Origin: Blautia sp. SC05B48
Lineage (GTDB): Bacteria > Bacillota > Clostridia > Lachnospirales > Lachnospiraceae
DNA: 64,000 bases
Direction of reading: 5' to 3'
Assembly (NCBI RefSeq): GCF_005848555.1
Contig: NZ_CP040518.1
Coordinates: forward strand, 2,045,001-2,109,000
A program made the translations under genes and the position numbers. A model generated the notes under the pieces. That model was not told the DNA's origin. It saw nothing but the letters and a program-made list of their open reading frames with translations, and ran no database searches. Positions 8,337 to 17,763 of this stretch are shown in pieces. Position 1 is the stretch's first letter. Every line of letters begins with the position of its first letter.

Positions 8337-10103
8337 ATGATCCGGACCATGGTTTATCACAGGAAAAAAATATGGGTGGTTTTTCTGATCTGCATAATGC
8401 TTCTTCTGGGACTTGTGGGAAGACTCTGGTATCTTATGAACGTCCGGGCAGAATATTATTCAAAAAAGGCGGAGAATCTTCATGAGAGGGAACGTGACAT
8501 AAAAGCAGCCAGGGGAAAGATCCTGGACATCAGGGGAAATATTCTGGCAGATAACCGGACAGTCTGCACCGTATCGGTGATACACAGCCAGATCAAAGAT
8601 TCGGAAAAAGTGATCCGGGTACTTTCCGGAGTATTGTCCGTGAAAGAAGAGGAAATCCGGAAAAAAGTTGAAAAAGTTTCTTCTATTGAAAGAATACAGA
8701 CAAATGTGGAAAAAAGCATTGGAGACAGGATCCGGGAATATGACCTTGAGGGAGTGAAGGTAGATGAGGATTATCGGAGATATTATCCCTATGGATCTCT
8801 CGCTTCAAAAGTACTGGGATTTACCGGAGGCGATAATCAGGGGATCATTGGTCTTGAAGTGAAATACGATGAGATCCTGAAAGGAGAGCCCGGGAAGATC
8901 CTCACAGTTACGGATGCACGTGGTGTGGAGATCGACGGAACCGGAGAACGGAGGAAGGAACCGGTGTCAGGAAATACTCTGCGTACCAGTCTGGATGTTA
9001 ATATCCAGGAATATGTGCAGCAGGCAGCCGGTAAAGTTATGGAAGAAAAACAGGCGGAGAGAGTATCCATACTACTTATGAACCCTCAGAACGGAGAAAT
9101 CTATGCCTGTGTCAATGTGCCCGAATTTGATCTGAACGATCCGTTTACTCTGAATACAGAAGAAACAGCAGCAGAGGGAGAAAAAAAGCAGGATCTTCTG
9201 AACCGGATGTGGAGAAATCCCTGCCTGAATGATACCTATGAACCTGGTTCGACTTTTAAGATCATCACTATGGCAGCGGGACTGGAAGAAGGTGTTGTGT
9301 CAACAGAGGATCGTTTTTTCTGTCCGGGCTATAAGGTGGTGGAGGACCGGCGGATCCACTGTGCAAAGAGAACAGGACATGGTGCGCAGAGTTTTGTAGA
9401 AGGCGCCCAGAACTCCTGCAACCCGGTATTTATTGAGGTAGGTCTGCGGCTTGGAGCAGACCGTTATTACAAATATTTTAAACAGTTCGGACTTTTAAAA
9501 AAAACAGGAATAGATCTTCCGGGAGAGGCAGGAACGATCATGCATAACCCCAAAAATATGGGAGAGGTGGAGCTTGCCACGGTATCCTTTGGCCAGTCGT
9601 TTCAGATCACACCGATCCAGCTTGCAACAACCGTCAGTGGGATCATCAATGGCGGAAACCGGATCACACCTCATTTTGGGATCAGCGTGGAAAGTGCGGA
9701 CGGAACAAAGGTGCGGACACTGGAATATCCGGTGGAAAGCGGGATCGTGTCCGGTGAGACTTCCCGGACAGTACGTACGATCCTGGAAACTGTAGTTTCA
9801 GAAGGCTCCGGAAAAAATGCCGGGATCAAGGGGTTTTCTATTGGGGGAAAAACAGCTACCTCTCAGACACTGCCCAGAGGCTCAGGCAGATATATTTCTT
9901 CATTTCTGGGGTTTGCCCCGGCAGAGGATCCGAAGGTCCTGGCTCTTTGTATCATCTATGCACCTCAGGGTATGTATTATGGCGGGATCATTGCCGCACC
10001 GGTGGTACGCAGTATTTTTGAAAATGTACTTCCCTATCTTGGAATCGAGAGGACAGTTACGGAAACTCCATCCGGGGAAAACCGGGCAGATGGGGTTGAT
10101 TAA
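8337..10103 (+). CDS. Class B penicillin-binding protein with KTA third motif
   Basis: A 588-residue transpeptidase of the FtsI/SpoVD type. There is one N-terminal membrane segment (about 10-28), the dimerisation domain, then Ser305-T-F-Lys308 in 'YEPGSTFK' and Ser360-C-N. The third motif reads Lys505-Thr-Ala ('IGGKTATSQT') instead of the usual KTG. The neighbouring PBP keeps KTGT at the same place, so this is a real difference between paralogues. The surrounding fold ('RGSGRYISSFLGFAPAEDP') is well conserved, which argues against decay. The ribosome site lies inside the hairpin described just upstream. A sporulation-specific (SpoVD-like) role is possible. Confidence 0.9.
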   Translation: MIRTMVYHRKKIWVVFLICIMLLLGLVGRLWYLMNVRAEYYSKKAENLHERERDIKAARGKILDIRGNILADNRTVCTVSVIHSQIKDSEKVIRVLSGVLSVKEEEIRKKVEKVSSIERIQTNVEKSIGDRIREYDLEGVKVDEDYRRYYPYGSLASKVLGFTGGDNQGIIGLEVKYDEILKGEPGKILTVTDARGVEIDGTGERRKEPVSGNTLRTSLDVNIQEYVQQAAGKVMEEKQAERVSILLMNPQNGEIYACVNVPEFDLNDPFTLNTEETAAEGEKKQDLLNRMWRNPCLNDTYEPGSTFKIITMAAGLEEGVVSTEDRFFCPGYKVVEDRRIHCAKRTGHGAQSFVEGAQNSCNPVFIEVGLRLGADRYYKYFKQFGLLKKTGIDLPGEAGTIMHNPKNMGEVELATVSFGQSFQITPIQLATTVSGIINGGNRITPHFGISVESADGTKVRTLEYPVESGIVSGETSRTVRTILETVVSEGSGKNAGIKGFSIGGKTATSQTLPRGSGRYISSFLGFAPAEDPKVLALCIIYAPQGMYYGGIIAAPVVRSIFENVLPYLGIERTVTETPSGENRADGVD

Positions 10104-10166
10104 TGAGGATAAAAGCCTTATACTGTTGAAGAAGTATAAAAAAACGAAAGAATTAGAGGTGTGAGG

Positions 10167-11123
10167 ATGGAGTTTCATGTTGTGATCCCTGTGCTGATCT
10201 CATTTGCGATCAGCCTTGTATTAGGACCGATTGTTATCCCTTTTTTAAGAAGACTTAAAATGGGACAGACAGAGAGAGAGCTGGGTGTGCAGTCTCACCT
10301 GAAAAAGAATGGCACCCCTACTATGGGTGGAGTGATCTTTCTCATTGCAACAACTGTAACATCACTGTTTTATATCAGAGATTATCCGATGATCATCCCG
10401 GTACTTTTCCTGACACTGGGATTTGGACTGATCGGATTTCTGGATGATTATCTGAAGGTAGTCCTGAAGCGTTCTGACGGACTTCTGCCATGGCAGAAAA
10501 TGGCACTGCAGATCGTTGTGACAGCTGTATTTGCTTTTTATCTTGTAAATTATTCCAACGTATCCCTGACTATGAAGATCCCGTTCTGGAGCGGACATTA
10601 TCTGAACCTGGGATGGTTTGCGGTTCCGGTACTGTTCTTTGCGGTGATCGGTACAGTAAACGGAGTCAATTTTACGGATGGACTTGACGGACTGGCTTCC
10701 AGTGTTACCCTGATCGTGGCAGTATTCTTTACGGTGGTTTCCCTTGGAATGGAAAGTGGTGTGGAACCTATCACCTGTGCAGTTGTGGGCAGTCTTATGG
10801 GATTCCTTCTGTTTAATGTATATCCTGCCAAGGTATTTATGGGAGACACCGGTTCTCTGGCATTGGGAGGATTTGTGGCTGGTGTGGCTTATGCCATGCA
10901 GATGCCGCTGTTTATCATCCTGGTCGGACTGATCTACCTTGTGGAGGTATTGTCTGTTATGCTCCAGGTATCCTATTTCAAGGCAACACACGGAAAAAGA
11001 ATTTTCAAGATGGCGCCTATCCACCATCATTTTGAGCTTTGTGGGTGGTCCGAGACACGGGTTGTTGCAGTGTTCTCTGTTGTAACTGCTATTATGTGCC
11101 TGATCGCTCTCCTGGCATTATAA
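10167..11123 (+). CDS. mraY: Phospho-MurNAc-pentapeptide transferase MraY
   Basis: A 318-residue polytopic membrane enzyme that moves phospho-MurNAc-pentapeptide onto undecaprenyl phosphate, making lipid I. Signature motifs are present in order: 'PTMGGVIFL', the Asp pair in 'GFLDDYLKV', 'NFTDGLDGLA', 'FMGDTGSLALGG' and the histidine-rich 'APIHHHFE'. About ten membrane segments fit the family. ATG 10167 has an AGAGGTG ribosome site 6 nt upstream; the in-frame GTG at 10161 abuts that site and is less likely. Lies between the PBPs and murD. Confidence 0.97.
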   Translation: MEFHVVIPVLISFAISLVLGPIVIPFLRRLKMGQTERELGVQSHLKKNGTPTMGGVIFLIATTVTSLFYIRDYPMIIPVLFLTLGFGLIGFLDDYLKVVLKRSDGLLPWQKMALQIVVTAVFAFYLVNYSNVSLTMKIPFWSGHYLNLGWFAVPVLFFAVIGTVNGVNFTDGLDGLASSVTLIVAVFFTVVSLGMESGVEPITCAVVGSLMGFLLFNVYPAKVFMGDTGSLALGGFVAGVAYAMQMPLFIILVGLIYLVEVLSVMLQVSYFKATHGKRIFKMAPIHHHFELCGWSETRVVAVFSVVTAIMCLIALLAL

Positions 11124-11137
11124 GGAGGAACAGAAAA

Positions 11138-12493
11138 ATGGATTTAAAAGGAAAAAAGGTTCTCGTTTTCGGAGCCGGAAAAAGCGGCATCGGAGCAGCT
11201 GATCTGCTTGGAAGTGCAGGAGCACAGCCGGTGATCTATGACGGAAACGCAGATCTTGATAAAGAGGTAGTTTTACATAAAACAAACGGAAAATACACCC
11301 CGGAGATCTGGGCCGGAGATTTTCCGGAGAGAGCGCTGGACATTCTTGATCTCGTAGTGCTAAGCCCGGGAGTTCCCACAGACCTTCCGCTGGTAAAGAG
11401 CTTCTATGAAAAGGGCCTTCCGGTATGGAGCGAGGTGGAGCTTGCCTACCGTACAGGCAAGGGAGAGGTTCTTGCGATCACAGGAACCAACGGTAAGACA
11501 ACAACTACAGCACTCCTCGGAAAGATCATGGGAGATGCCCGTGAATCTGTATTTGTTGTAGGAAATATCGGAACTGCATATACATCCAAATCATTGGAGA
11601 TGAGGGAGGATTCCGTAACTGTTGCGGAGATCAGCAGCTTCCAGCTGGAGACCATTGACCAGTTCCGCCCGAAGGTAAGTGCGATCCTCAACATCACAGA
11701 GGATCATCTGAACCGTCATCATACCATGGAGGAATACATCCGTGTAAAAGAACTGATCACCAAAAATCAGGGACCGGAAGATGTATGTGTTCTGAATTAC
11801 GAGGATGAAGTCCTTCGTAAATTCGGTGAAAATATCGTTCCGAAGGTGGTATATTTCTCAAGTCTTCGCAAACTGGATAGGGGAATCTATCTGGACGGAG
11901 ACCAGATCATTCTCAAAACAGAAAAAGAAGAGATCCCGATCGTAAAAACCGGAGAGCTTAAGATCCTGGGACGTCATAATCACGAGAATGTAATGGCAGC
12001 AGCAGCCATGGCATATTATGCGGGAGTTTCTGTGGAGAGTATCCGCAAGAGTGTCTGTGAGTTTGTGGCAGTTCCACACAGGATCGAGTATGTGACGGAG
12101 AAAAACGGTGTTGCATATTACAACGATTCCAAGGGAACCAATCCGGATGCGGCCATCAAGGGGATTCAGGCAATGAACCGTCCGACTCTTCTGATCGGCG
12201 GCGGCTACGACAAGGAATCCAGCTACGATGAGTGGATAGAATCCTTCGACGGAAAAGTCCGTTATCTTGTTCTCATCGGTCAGACGAAAGAGAAGATCAA
12301 AGCAGCAGCAGAACGTCTTGGATTTACAGATATCATCCTCTGCGAGGATCTGAAGGAAGCTGTCCGGGTCTGTGCGGAAAAAGCTAATCCCGGAGATGCA
12401 GTTCTGCTTTCACCGGCATGTGCGAGCTGGGGACAGTTTGATAATTATGAGCAGCGCGGTGACATGTTCAAGGAATATGTGAAAGCACTGTAA
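11138..12493 (+). CDS. murD: UDP-MurNAc-L-Ala:D-Glu ligase MurD
   Basis: A 451-residue cytoplasmic ATP-dependent ligase that adds D-glutamate to UDP-MurNAc-L-alanine. The N-terminal Rossmann-like 'VFGAGKSGIGAA' binds the UDP substrate. The ATP loop is 'ITGTNGKTTTTALLG', followed by 'HNHENVMAA' and 'YNDSKGTNPDAA' of the Mur ligase central and C-terminal domains, and the family end motif 'LSPACASWGQFDNYEQRG'. AAGGAGGA lies 9 nt before ATG 11138, only 14 bp after mraY. Confidence 0.97.
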   Translation: MDLKGKKVLVFGAGKSGIGAADLLGSAGAQPVIYDGNADLDKEVVLHKTNGKYTPEIWAGDFPERALDILDLVVLSPGVPTDLPLVKSFYEKGLPVWSEVELAYRTGKGEVLAITGTNGKTTTTALLGKIMGDARESVFVVGNIGTAYTSKSLEMREDSVTVAEISSFQLETIDQFRPKVSAILNITEDHLNRHHTMEEYIRVKELITKNQGPEDVCVLNYEDEVLRKFGENIVPKVVYFSSLRKLDRGIYLDGDQIILKTEKEEIPIVKTGELKILGRHNHENVMAAAAMAYYAGVSVESIRKSVCEFVAVPHRIEYVTEKNGVAYYNDSKGTNPDAAIKGIQAMNRPTLLIGGGYDKESSYDEWIESFDGKVRYLVLIGQTKEKIKAAAERLGFTDIILCEDLKEAVRVCAEKANPGDAVLLSPACASWGQFDNYEQRGDMFKEYVKAL

Positions 12494-12547
12494 TAATCCG
12501 AAAAATACATACATAAGCTGAAATAAAGACCACTGTGGAGGCCATGC

Positions 12548-13648
12548 ATGAAGGCAGGACAGAAACAGACCGGAAAGACAGATACCGTTCTCTGGGCACT
12601 GGTTCTGATTCTGGTGGTATTGGGACTCGGGGCGCTTTTTTCGGCAAGTGAATATAATGGCAGAGTACGTTTCCACGACTCTGCCTATTATTTTAAAAAG
12701 CAGCTCTTTGCCACGGCACTGGGGCTGCTTGTTATGTATCTGGCATCACGGGTAGATTACCGGCTGTTTGTAAAGCTGGCGCCGGCTGCCTATATTTTTT
12801 CACTGTTTCTGTCTGCTGCAGTCCTGCTTTTCGGACAGGAGATCAATGGGTCGAAGAGGTGGCTGAACCTGGGGCCGCTTTCCTTTCAGCCGTCGGAGTT
12901 TTCCAAGATGGCAGTGATATTGTTCCTGGTGTGGCAGATCAGCAATACAAAAAGCAAAACAACCGGATTCTGGTTTATCTGCAGGACTATGATGACTTTG
13001 CTTCCGGTAGCAGGTCTGGTGGGCTCCAATAACTTAAGCACAGCGGTGATCATTCTAGGAATCGGTGTGCTGCTGATCTTTGTGGCCAATCCCAGATATC
13101 TGCAGTTTCTCGCGCTTGGAGGTGCGGGGACAGGATTTATTGCGGTTTTTCTTGCTGCGGAGAGTTATCGTCTGGAACGCCTGGCAATCTGGCGGGATCC
13201 GGAAAAATATGAAAAAGGATTTCAGACCATACAGGGCCTGTATGCAATCGGAAGCGGAGGGATCTTTGGCAAGGGGTTCGGGAACAGTCTGCAGAAGCTG
13301 GGATTTGTCCCGGAAGCCCAGAATGATATGATATTTTCTATTGTGTGTGAGGAAACGGGGATACTGGGAGCCTTTCTGACACTTTTTCTGTTTGGTATCC
13401 TGATCTGGAGGCTCTGTATTCTGGCATTAAACTGCCGGGATCTGCAGGGAACGTTGCTGTGTGCCGGGATCATGGCACATATGGCGATCCAGGTAGTCCT
13501 GAATGTTGCAGTAGTAACGAATACGATTCCCAACACCGGGATCACTCTGCCCTTTGTAAGCTATGGCGGAACTTCTGTTGTTTTTCTTCTGGGGGAAATG
13601 GGGCTGGCCTTAAGTGTCAGCAGTCACAGACATGGAAGGATCACATAG
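12548..13648 (+). CDS. ftsW: SEDS peptidoglycan glycosyltransferase FtsW
   Basis: A 366-residue SEDS-family membrane protein with about ten transmembrane helices. Such proteins polymerise lipid II at the septum together with a class B PBP. Recognisable motifs are 'QPSEFSKMAVILF', the loop 'FVPEAQNDMIFSIVCEETG' that holds family-conserved residues, and the C-terminal 'FVSYGGTSVVFLLGEMGLAL'. Its position between murD and murA beside two PBP genes supports FtsW rather than RodA. A GGAGG site precedes ATG 12548. It is shorter at the N-terminus than many FtsW proteins, as is common in Clostridia. Confidence 0.93.
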   Translation: MKAGQKQTGKTDTVLWALVLILVVLGLGALFSASEYNGRVRFHDSAYYFKKQLFATALGLLVMYLASRVDYRLFVKLAPAAYIFSLFLSAAVLLFGQEINGSKRWLNLGPLSFQPSEFSKMAVILFLVWQISNTKSKTTGFWFICRTMMTLLPVAGLVGSNNLSTAVIILGIGVLLIFVANPRYLQFLALGGAGTGFIAVFLAAESYRLERLAIWRDPEKYEKGFQTIQGLYAIGSGGIFGKGFGNSLQKLGFVPEAQNDMIFSIVCEETGILGAFLTLFLFGILIWRLCILALNCRDLQGTLLCAGIMAHMAIQVVLNVAVVTNTIPNTGITLPFVSYGGTSVVFLLGEMGLALSVSSHRHGRIT

Positions 13649-13684
13649 AATAACAAGTAAGAGGCCCTTTTAGGAGTGGAATAC

Positions 13685-14956
13685 TTGAATGAGATCGATG
13701 AGATCATCGTGACCGGAGGCAGGCCGCTGCATGGAAGCGTCCGGATCCAGGGGTCAAAAAATGCGGCACTTCCGGTTATGGCAGCAGCACTCTTAAGCAC
13801 CGGGACCAGTGTACTGCGGGGATGCCCGAGAATCAGTGATGTATATTTGATGGAAAAGATCCTGAAATATCTGGGGGCAGAAACCTGGTGGGAAGGTCAA
13901 GATCTTTATCTGGACTGTAGCCATGCGGACGGCACCATGATACCGGAGTGTTATTCCGGAAAAATGCGTTCTTCCGTGATCTTAATGGGAGCAATGCTGG
14001 GGCGGAGCAAAAAGGCACAGACAGGATATCCCGGAGGCTGTGTGATCGGAAAGCGGCCGGTGGATCTTCATATCCAGGTTTTGCGCCGCCTTGGGGCAGC
14101 TGTGGTGGAAAACAGCGGGATGATCCGGGCATCCTGTGGAAAACTCCGAGGTGCAGAGATGTTTTTTCAAAAAAGAAGTGTAGGCGCTACAGAACAGGGC
14201 ATTCTGGCAGCGGTTCTTGCAGAGGGGAAAACAGTTCTTAACGGCTGTGCCTGTGAACCGGAAATTTATTGGCTTTGCCATTATCTTACCGGAATGGGGG
14301 CAAAGATCCGGATTCGTGAAAAAGGCTGTATCTGTATTGAAGGAGTGGAGAAGCTTGAAGCCGGCGATGACTGCATTCCACCAGACCGTATTGTCGCCGG
14401 AACCTATCTTATGGCAGCGGCGGCAACCAGAGGAGAGATCATCCTGGAAAATCCGCCTCTGGAGGAAATGGGTGGAATCCTGGATGTATATCGGAAAATG
14501 GGTGGACAATGCCGCCGGGTAGGTGGTAAACTAATAGTCAACGGAAAAAATACAGGTTTTCCCCTGGAGCTTCTGGAAACAGAAGTTTATCCGGGATTTC
14601 CTACAGACCTGCAGTCTCCTGCGATGGCGGTACTGGCCACGATCCCGGGAGTGAGCAGGATCCGCGAGAAGATTTTTGAAGACAGATATAAAACAGCTTC
14701 ATGGCTCTGTAAAATGGGAGCACAGATTCAGATCCGAGATGGAGTTGCTGTGATATACGGAGGGCAGCCTCTGACCGGTTGTACTGTGGAAGCAGAGGAG
14801 CTTCGCGGTGGTGCGGCACTTGTGATCGCAGCACTTGCCGCACAGGGGATTACCAGGATTCGGGGCTGTTGTTTCATAGAAAGAGGCTATGAACATATCT
14901 GTGAGGATCTGACCGCACTGGGCGGTCTGCTGATAAAGGACAGAGGAACTTTATGA
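13685..14956 (+). CDS. murA: UDP-GlcNAc 1-carboxyvinyltransferase MurA
   Basis: A 423-residue cytoplasmic enzyme that transfers enolpyruvate from PEP to UDP-GlcNAc, the first committed step of peptidoglycan synthesis. The N-terminus shows 'GSKNAALPVMAAALL', and the catalytic loop is 'GYPGGCVIGKRPVDLH' with Cys119, the fosfomycin-target cysteine position. 'YPGFPTDLQSP' and 'RYEH'-like ends also fit. TTG 13685 with AGGAG eight bases upstream is the best start; GTG 13676 overlaps that site. Its last bases overlap the divIB start (ATGA). The slot after ftsW is usually held by murG, which is absent here. Confidence 0.93.
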   Translation: MNEIDEIIVTGGRPLHGSVRIQGSKNAALPVMAAALLSTGTSVLRGCPRISDVYLMEKILKYLGAETWWEGQDLYLDCSHADGTMIPECYSGKMRSSVILMGAMLGRSKKAQTGYPGGCVIGKRPVDLHIQVLRRLGAAVVENSGMIRASCGKLRGAEMFFQKRSVGATEQGILAAVLAEGKTVLNGCACEPEIYWLCHYLTGMGAKIRIREKGCICIEGVEKLEAGDDCIPPDRIVAGTYLMAAAATRGEIILENPPLEEMGGILDVYRKMGGQCRRVGGKLIVNGKNTGFPLELLETEVYPGFPTDLQSPAMAVLATIPGVSRIREKIFEDRYKTASWLCKMGAQIQIRDGVAVIYGGQPLTGCTVEAEELRGGAALVIAALAAQGITRIRGCCFIERGYEHICEDLTALGGLLIKDRGTL

Positions 14957-16236
14957 AAACATCAAAAAAAAAGTCACTGAAAGCAGTTGGCGTACTTCTT
15001 GTCCTGCTGCTGGCAGGAATTATTTTCTTTTTTACGTATTATCAGGTAGATGAAGTGCAGGTGATGGGCAGCAGCCATTATTCTGAAAAACAGATCAGGA
15101 AGATGGTACTCAGGGGACCGCTGGCATCCAATTCTGTTTTTGCACCGCTTCTTTATACTAAGCAGAACACAAAAGATGTTCCTTTTGTAGAAGGTTATAC
15201 CGTAACAAGGCTGAACCGGCACACCATCTGTGTCAGTGTGAAGGAGAAGGATATCGTTGGTTGTATCCCTTATCTGGACAGTTATATTTATTTTGACAGA
15301 AACGGTATTTTTGTGGAAGGATCCACGGAACGTGACGAAAAAATCCCGTTTTTTGACGGGATCAAAGTCAAAAAAGTGATCCAGAACGAGAAACTCCCCA
15401 TCAAGGATGAAACAGTGATGAACACGGCAGTTGCTCTTTCTACTATTTTTGCAAAAAATGATAAGGTTCCGGATCACATTGAATTTGAAGATGACGGACA
15501 GATCAGTCTTGTTTACGGGGATATCACGGTTAAACTTGGAAAGGATGAATATCTGGAAGACAAAATGACCAGAGTTCTGGCTATCCTTCCGATGATTTCC
15601 GGAAAAAAAGGAATTCTCCATGCAGAAAATGTAAATGATAATTCCAAGAACATTACCCTGGAGCAGGAACAGGATGAGAGCCAGACTTCCGCAGAAAACT
15701 GGACCGGTGGCTATGATGAGGAGGGAAATTATACCGGAGAAGGCGAATATGACGAAAATGGTAACTATGTAGGACCGAAACCGCAGACGGATCTGGAGTA
15801 TGCGCAGGAAAACTGGGTGGGTGGTTATGATGAAGAGGGAGATTACACAGGCAGTGGTGAGTACGATGCCAACATGACCTATGTAGGCGAAGCCCCCACA
15901 GAAGAAACCATGGCAGAAAAAGGAAACTGGAAGGGCGGTTACCGGGAAGACGGCGGCTATGACGGAGTCAGTGAATATGACCGTGATGGCAATTACGTAG
16001 GCACTCTGGAGGATTATCAGGCCTCGGCAGAAAGCTCCGGAGACGGAACAGATTCCGAAGATCCAGATGCTCAGAGTACGGATACCGAAGATCCGGAAAA
16101 TGAAGAAGATTCTTCAGACAGCAGCCTGGACAGCATCGGGAAAGAGGCTGATTACAGCAGTGATCTGGGAGACGGGTCTGAGGATTATGATGAAAATACG
16201 TACAGCGATTACAGTGATGAGTACGATTATGAGTAA
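14953..16236 (+). CDS. divIB: Cell division protein DivIB/FtsQ with repeated acidic C-terminal tail
   Basis: A 427-residue bitopic protein. Residues 10-28 form one membrane helix, followed by an extracellular POTRA-like domain ('VDEVQVMGSSHYSEKQIRKM') and a DivIB beta domain up to about residue 235. DivIB stabilises FtsL-DivIC at the septum. Residues 248-350 then carry three 27-residue units at a 38-residue period, each ending in a 'EYD....YVG' pattern. Residues 351-427 are almost only Asp, Glu, Ser, Gly and Tyr. Typical DivIB proteins end soon after the beta domain, so about 190 residues are extra. Start ATG overlaps the murA stop. The tail is not one I recognise. Confidence 0.88.
   Translation: MKTSKKKSLKAVGVLLVLLLAGIIFFFTYYQVDEVQVMGSSHYSEKQIRKMVLRGPLASNSVFAPLLYTKQNTKDVPFVEGYTVTRLNRHTICVSVKEKDIVGCIPYLDSYIYFDRNGIFVEGSTERDEKIPFFDGIKVKKVIQNEKLPIKDETVMNTAVALSTIFAKNDKVPDHIEFEDDGQISLVYGDITVKLGKDEYLEDKMTRVLAILPMISGKKGILHAENVNDNSKNITLEQEQDESQTSAENWTGGYDEEGNYTGEGEYDENGNYVGPKPQTDLEYAQENWVGGYDEEGDYTGSGEYDANMTYVGEAPTEETMAEKGNWKGGYREDGGYDGVSEYDRDGNYVGTLEDYQASAESSGDGTDSEDPDAQSTDTEDPENEEDSSDSSLDSIGKEADYSSDLGDGSEDYDENTYSDYSDEYDYE
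15694..16002 (+). repeat. Three in-gene repeats encoding a 27-residue Tyr/Gly/Asp unit
   Basis: Units occupy 15694-15774, 15808-15888 and 15922-16002 of the divIB gene, each 81 bp and spaced by 33-bp linkers. The protein consensus starts 'NW.GGYDE.G.Y.G' and ends 'EYD....YVG'. Nucleotide identity has decayed more than the protein pattern, which suggests the amino-acid pattern is kept by selection. Confidence 0.9.
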
Positions 16237-16369
16237 AGATAAAAAAAGCTTTCTTAATGTATAGTACCGGTATTTGGGCATTTTGCCAGAGATTGTTTTG
16301 TAAATGTTTCGGTTAATAGAAACAGTGCCGAAATTTAGTGAAAAAAGTATAAAAAAACAAAATTAATGG

Positions 16370-16398
16370 TTGATTAATTACCGAAAAAAATATATGAT
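16370..16398 (+). promoter_or_regulatory. ftsZ promoter
   Basis: TTGATT (16370-16375), 17-bp spacer, TATGAT (16393-16398), about 80 bp before ftsZ. It lies in a 240-bp AT-rich gap after divIB that holds no gene, giving ftsZ its own expression. Confidence 0.7.
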
Positions 16399-16476
16399 AT
16401 AACTATGTGTATATGTAGCTTGGAATAGATTATTACACTGAATCGGATATCAGGTAGAAATAAAGGAGGAAGTACA

Positions 16477-17640
16477 TTGTTAGAGATAATGACGAATGAG
16501 GCTGAGTCTTCTGCGAAAATTATTGTAATTGGAGTAGGTGGCGCAGGTAATAATGCGGTAAACAGAATGGTGGAAGAGGCCATTGGCGGAGTTGAGTTTG
16601 TAGGTGTTAATACCGATAAACAGGCTCTGACACTGTGTAAAGCTCCGACTGTACTTCAGATTGGTGAGAAAATTACGAAAGGTCTCGGCGCCGGCGCACA
16701 GCCGGAGGTTGGACAGAAGGCAGCTGAGGAGAGCATTGAGGAAGTTAAGAAGATCATCGAGGGAGCGGACATGGTTTTCGTTACCTGTGGTATGGGAGGC
16801 GGAACCGGAACCGGAGCTGCTCCTGTGATTGCCGGTGCGGCAAAAGAGATGGGTATCCTGACTGTCGGTGTTGTTACCAAGCCTTTCCGTTTTGAAGCAA
16901 AGACCCGTATGAACAATGCACTTGCGGGAATCGAGAATCTGAAGAAAGCAGTTGACACTTTGATTGTCATCCCCAATGACAAGTTACTTGAGATCGTTGA
17001 CAGAAGAACAACCATGCCGGAAGCACTGCGTAAGGCTGATGAAGTTCTTCAGCAGGCAGTACAGGGTATCACAGACCTGATCAATCTGCCGGCTCTTATC
17101 AACCTTGACTTTGCAGATGTGCAGACAGTCATGACAGACAAGGGAATCGCTCACATCGGTATCGGTGAGGCAAGAGGCGATGACAAGGCTATGGAGGCTG
17201 TACAGCAGGCGGTATCTTCTCCGCTTCTTGAGACAACCATCAAGGGCGCTACTCATGTGATCATCAACATTTCCGGAGATATTTCTCTTATGGATGCCAA
17301 CGATGCTGCAAGCTATGTACAGGAGCTTACAGGTGAGGAGGCAAACATCATCTTTGGTGCTATGTATGATGATTCTGTTGCAGATTATGCAAGAATTACA
17401 GTTATTGCTACAGGTCTTACAGACAATAACCTTCAGAACACACCATTTGGAAACAGAGCTTCCAATTCTGTATTTGGAAACACCAAAAAAACAAGCCAGT
17501 CACAGCCAGGTGGTATGAACCTTAACATGCCAAGCTTCAGCCTGCCGACTATGAATTCCACACAGTTTGGAACAAAGGCTCCTACAAGCACTGTTCAGAA
17601 AAAGGACATCCAGATCCCGGATTTTCTTAAGAACAGATAA
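16477..17640 (+). CDS. ftsZ: Cell division GTPase FtsZ
   Basis: A 387-residue tubulin homologue that polymerises into the septal ring. The N-terminal '[13 protein letters not shown]' and the tubulin signature '[10 protein letters not shown]' (about residues 106-115) bind GTP, and the T7-loop region '[11 protein letters not shown]' completes the catalytic site across the polymer. After a variable linker it ends in '[10 protein letters not shown]', the conserved tail that binds partner proteins. Translation starts at TTG 16477, six bases after AAAGGAGGA; the ATG at 16489 is too far from that site. It follows divIB directly; no ftsA is present. Confidence 0.97.
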   Translation: MLEIMTNEAESSAKIIVIGVGGAGNNAVNRMVEEAIGGVEFVGVNTDKQALTLCKAPTVLQIGEKITKGLGAGAQPEVGQKAAEESIEEVKKIIEGADMVFVTCGMGGGTGTGAAPVIAGAAKEMGILTVGVVTKPFRFEAKTRMNNALAGIENLKKAVDTLIVIPNDKLLEIVDRRTTMPEALRKADEVLQQAVQGITDLINLPALINLDFADVQTVMTDKGIAHIGIGEARGDDKAMEAVQQAVSSPLLETTIKGATHVIINISGDISLMDANDAASYVQELTGEEANIIFGAMYDDSVADYARITVIATGLTDNNLQNTPFGNRASNSVFGNTKKTSQSQPGGMNLNMPSFSLPTMNSTQFGTKAPTSTVQKKDIQIPDFLKNR

Positions 17641-17654
17641 TAAATGAACATGAT

Positions 17655-17698
17655 AAGATCCGGCAGAGGTTCCATCTGGAACGTTGCCGGATCTTTTT
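17655..17698 (+). terminator. Terminator after ftsZ
   Basis: Stem AAGATCCGGCA with TGCCGGATCTT (11 bp), then a short T-run. It closes the dcw cluster. Confidence 0.9.
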
Positions 17699-17763
17699 GA
17701 CTCTTCGATCAAAAGAAACAGGAATGACTGCTCTGTATGGAAACAGGAGTTCCGTTCAGGATA

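Noticed and set aside
7116-8360. 414-codon minus-strand frame
   Set aside because: Antisense to the first PBP, whose catalytic motifs are complete; the frame has random-looking His/Arg/Cys-rich content.
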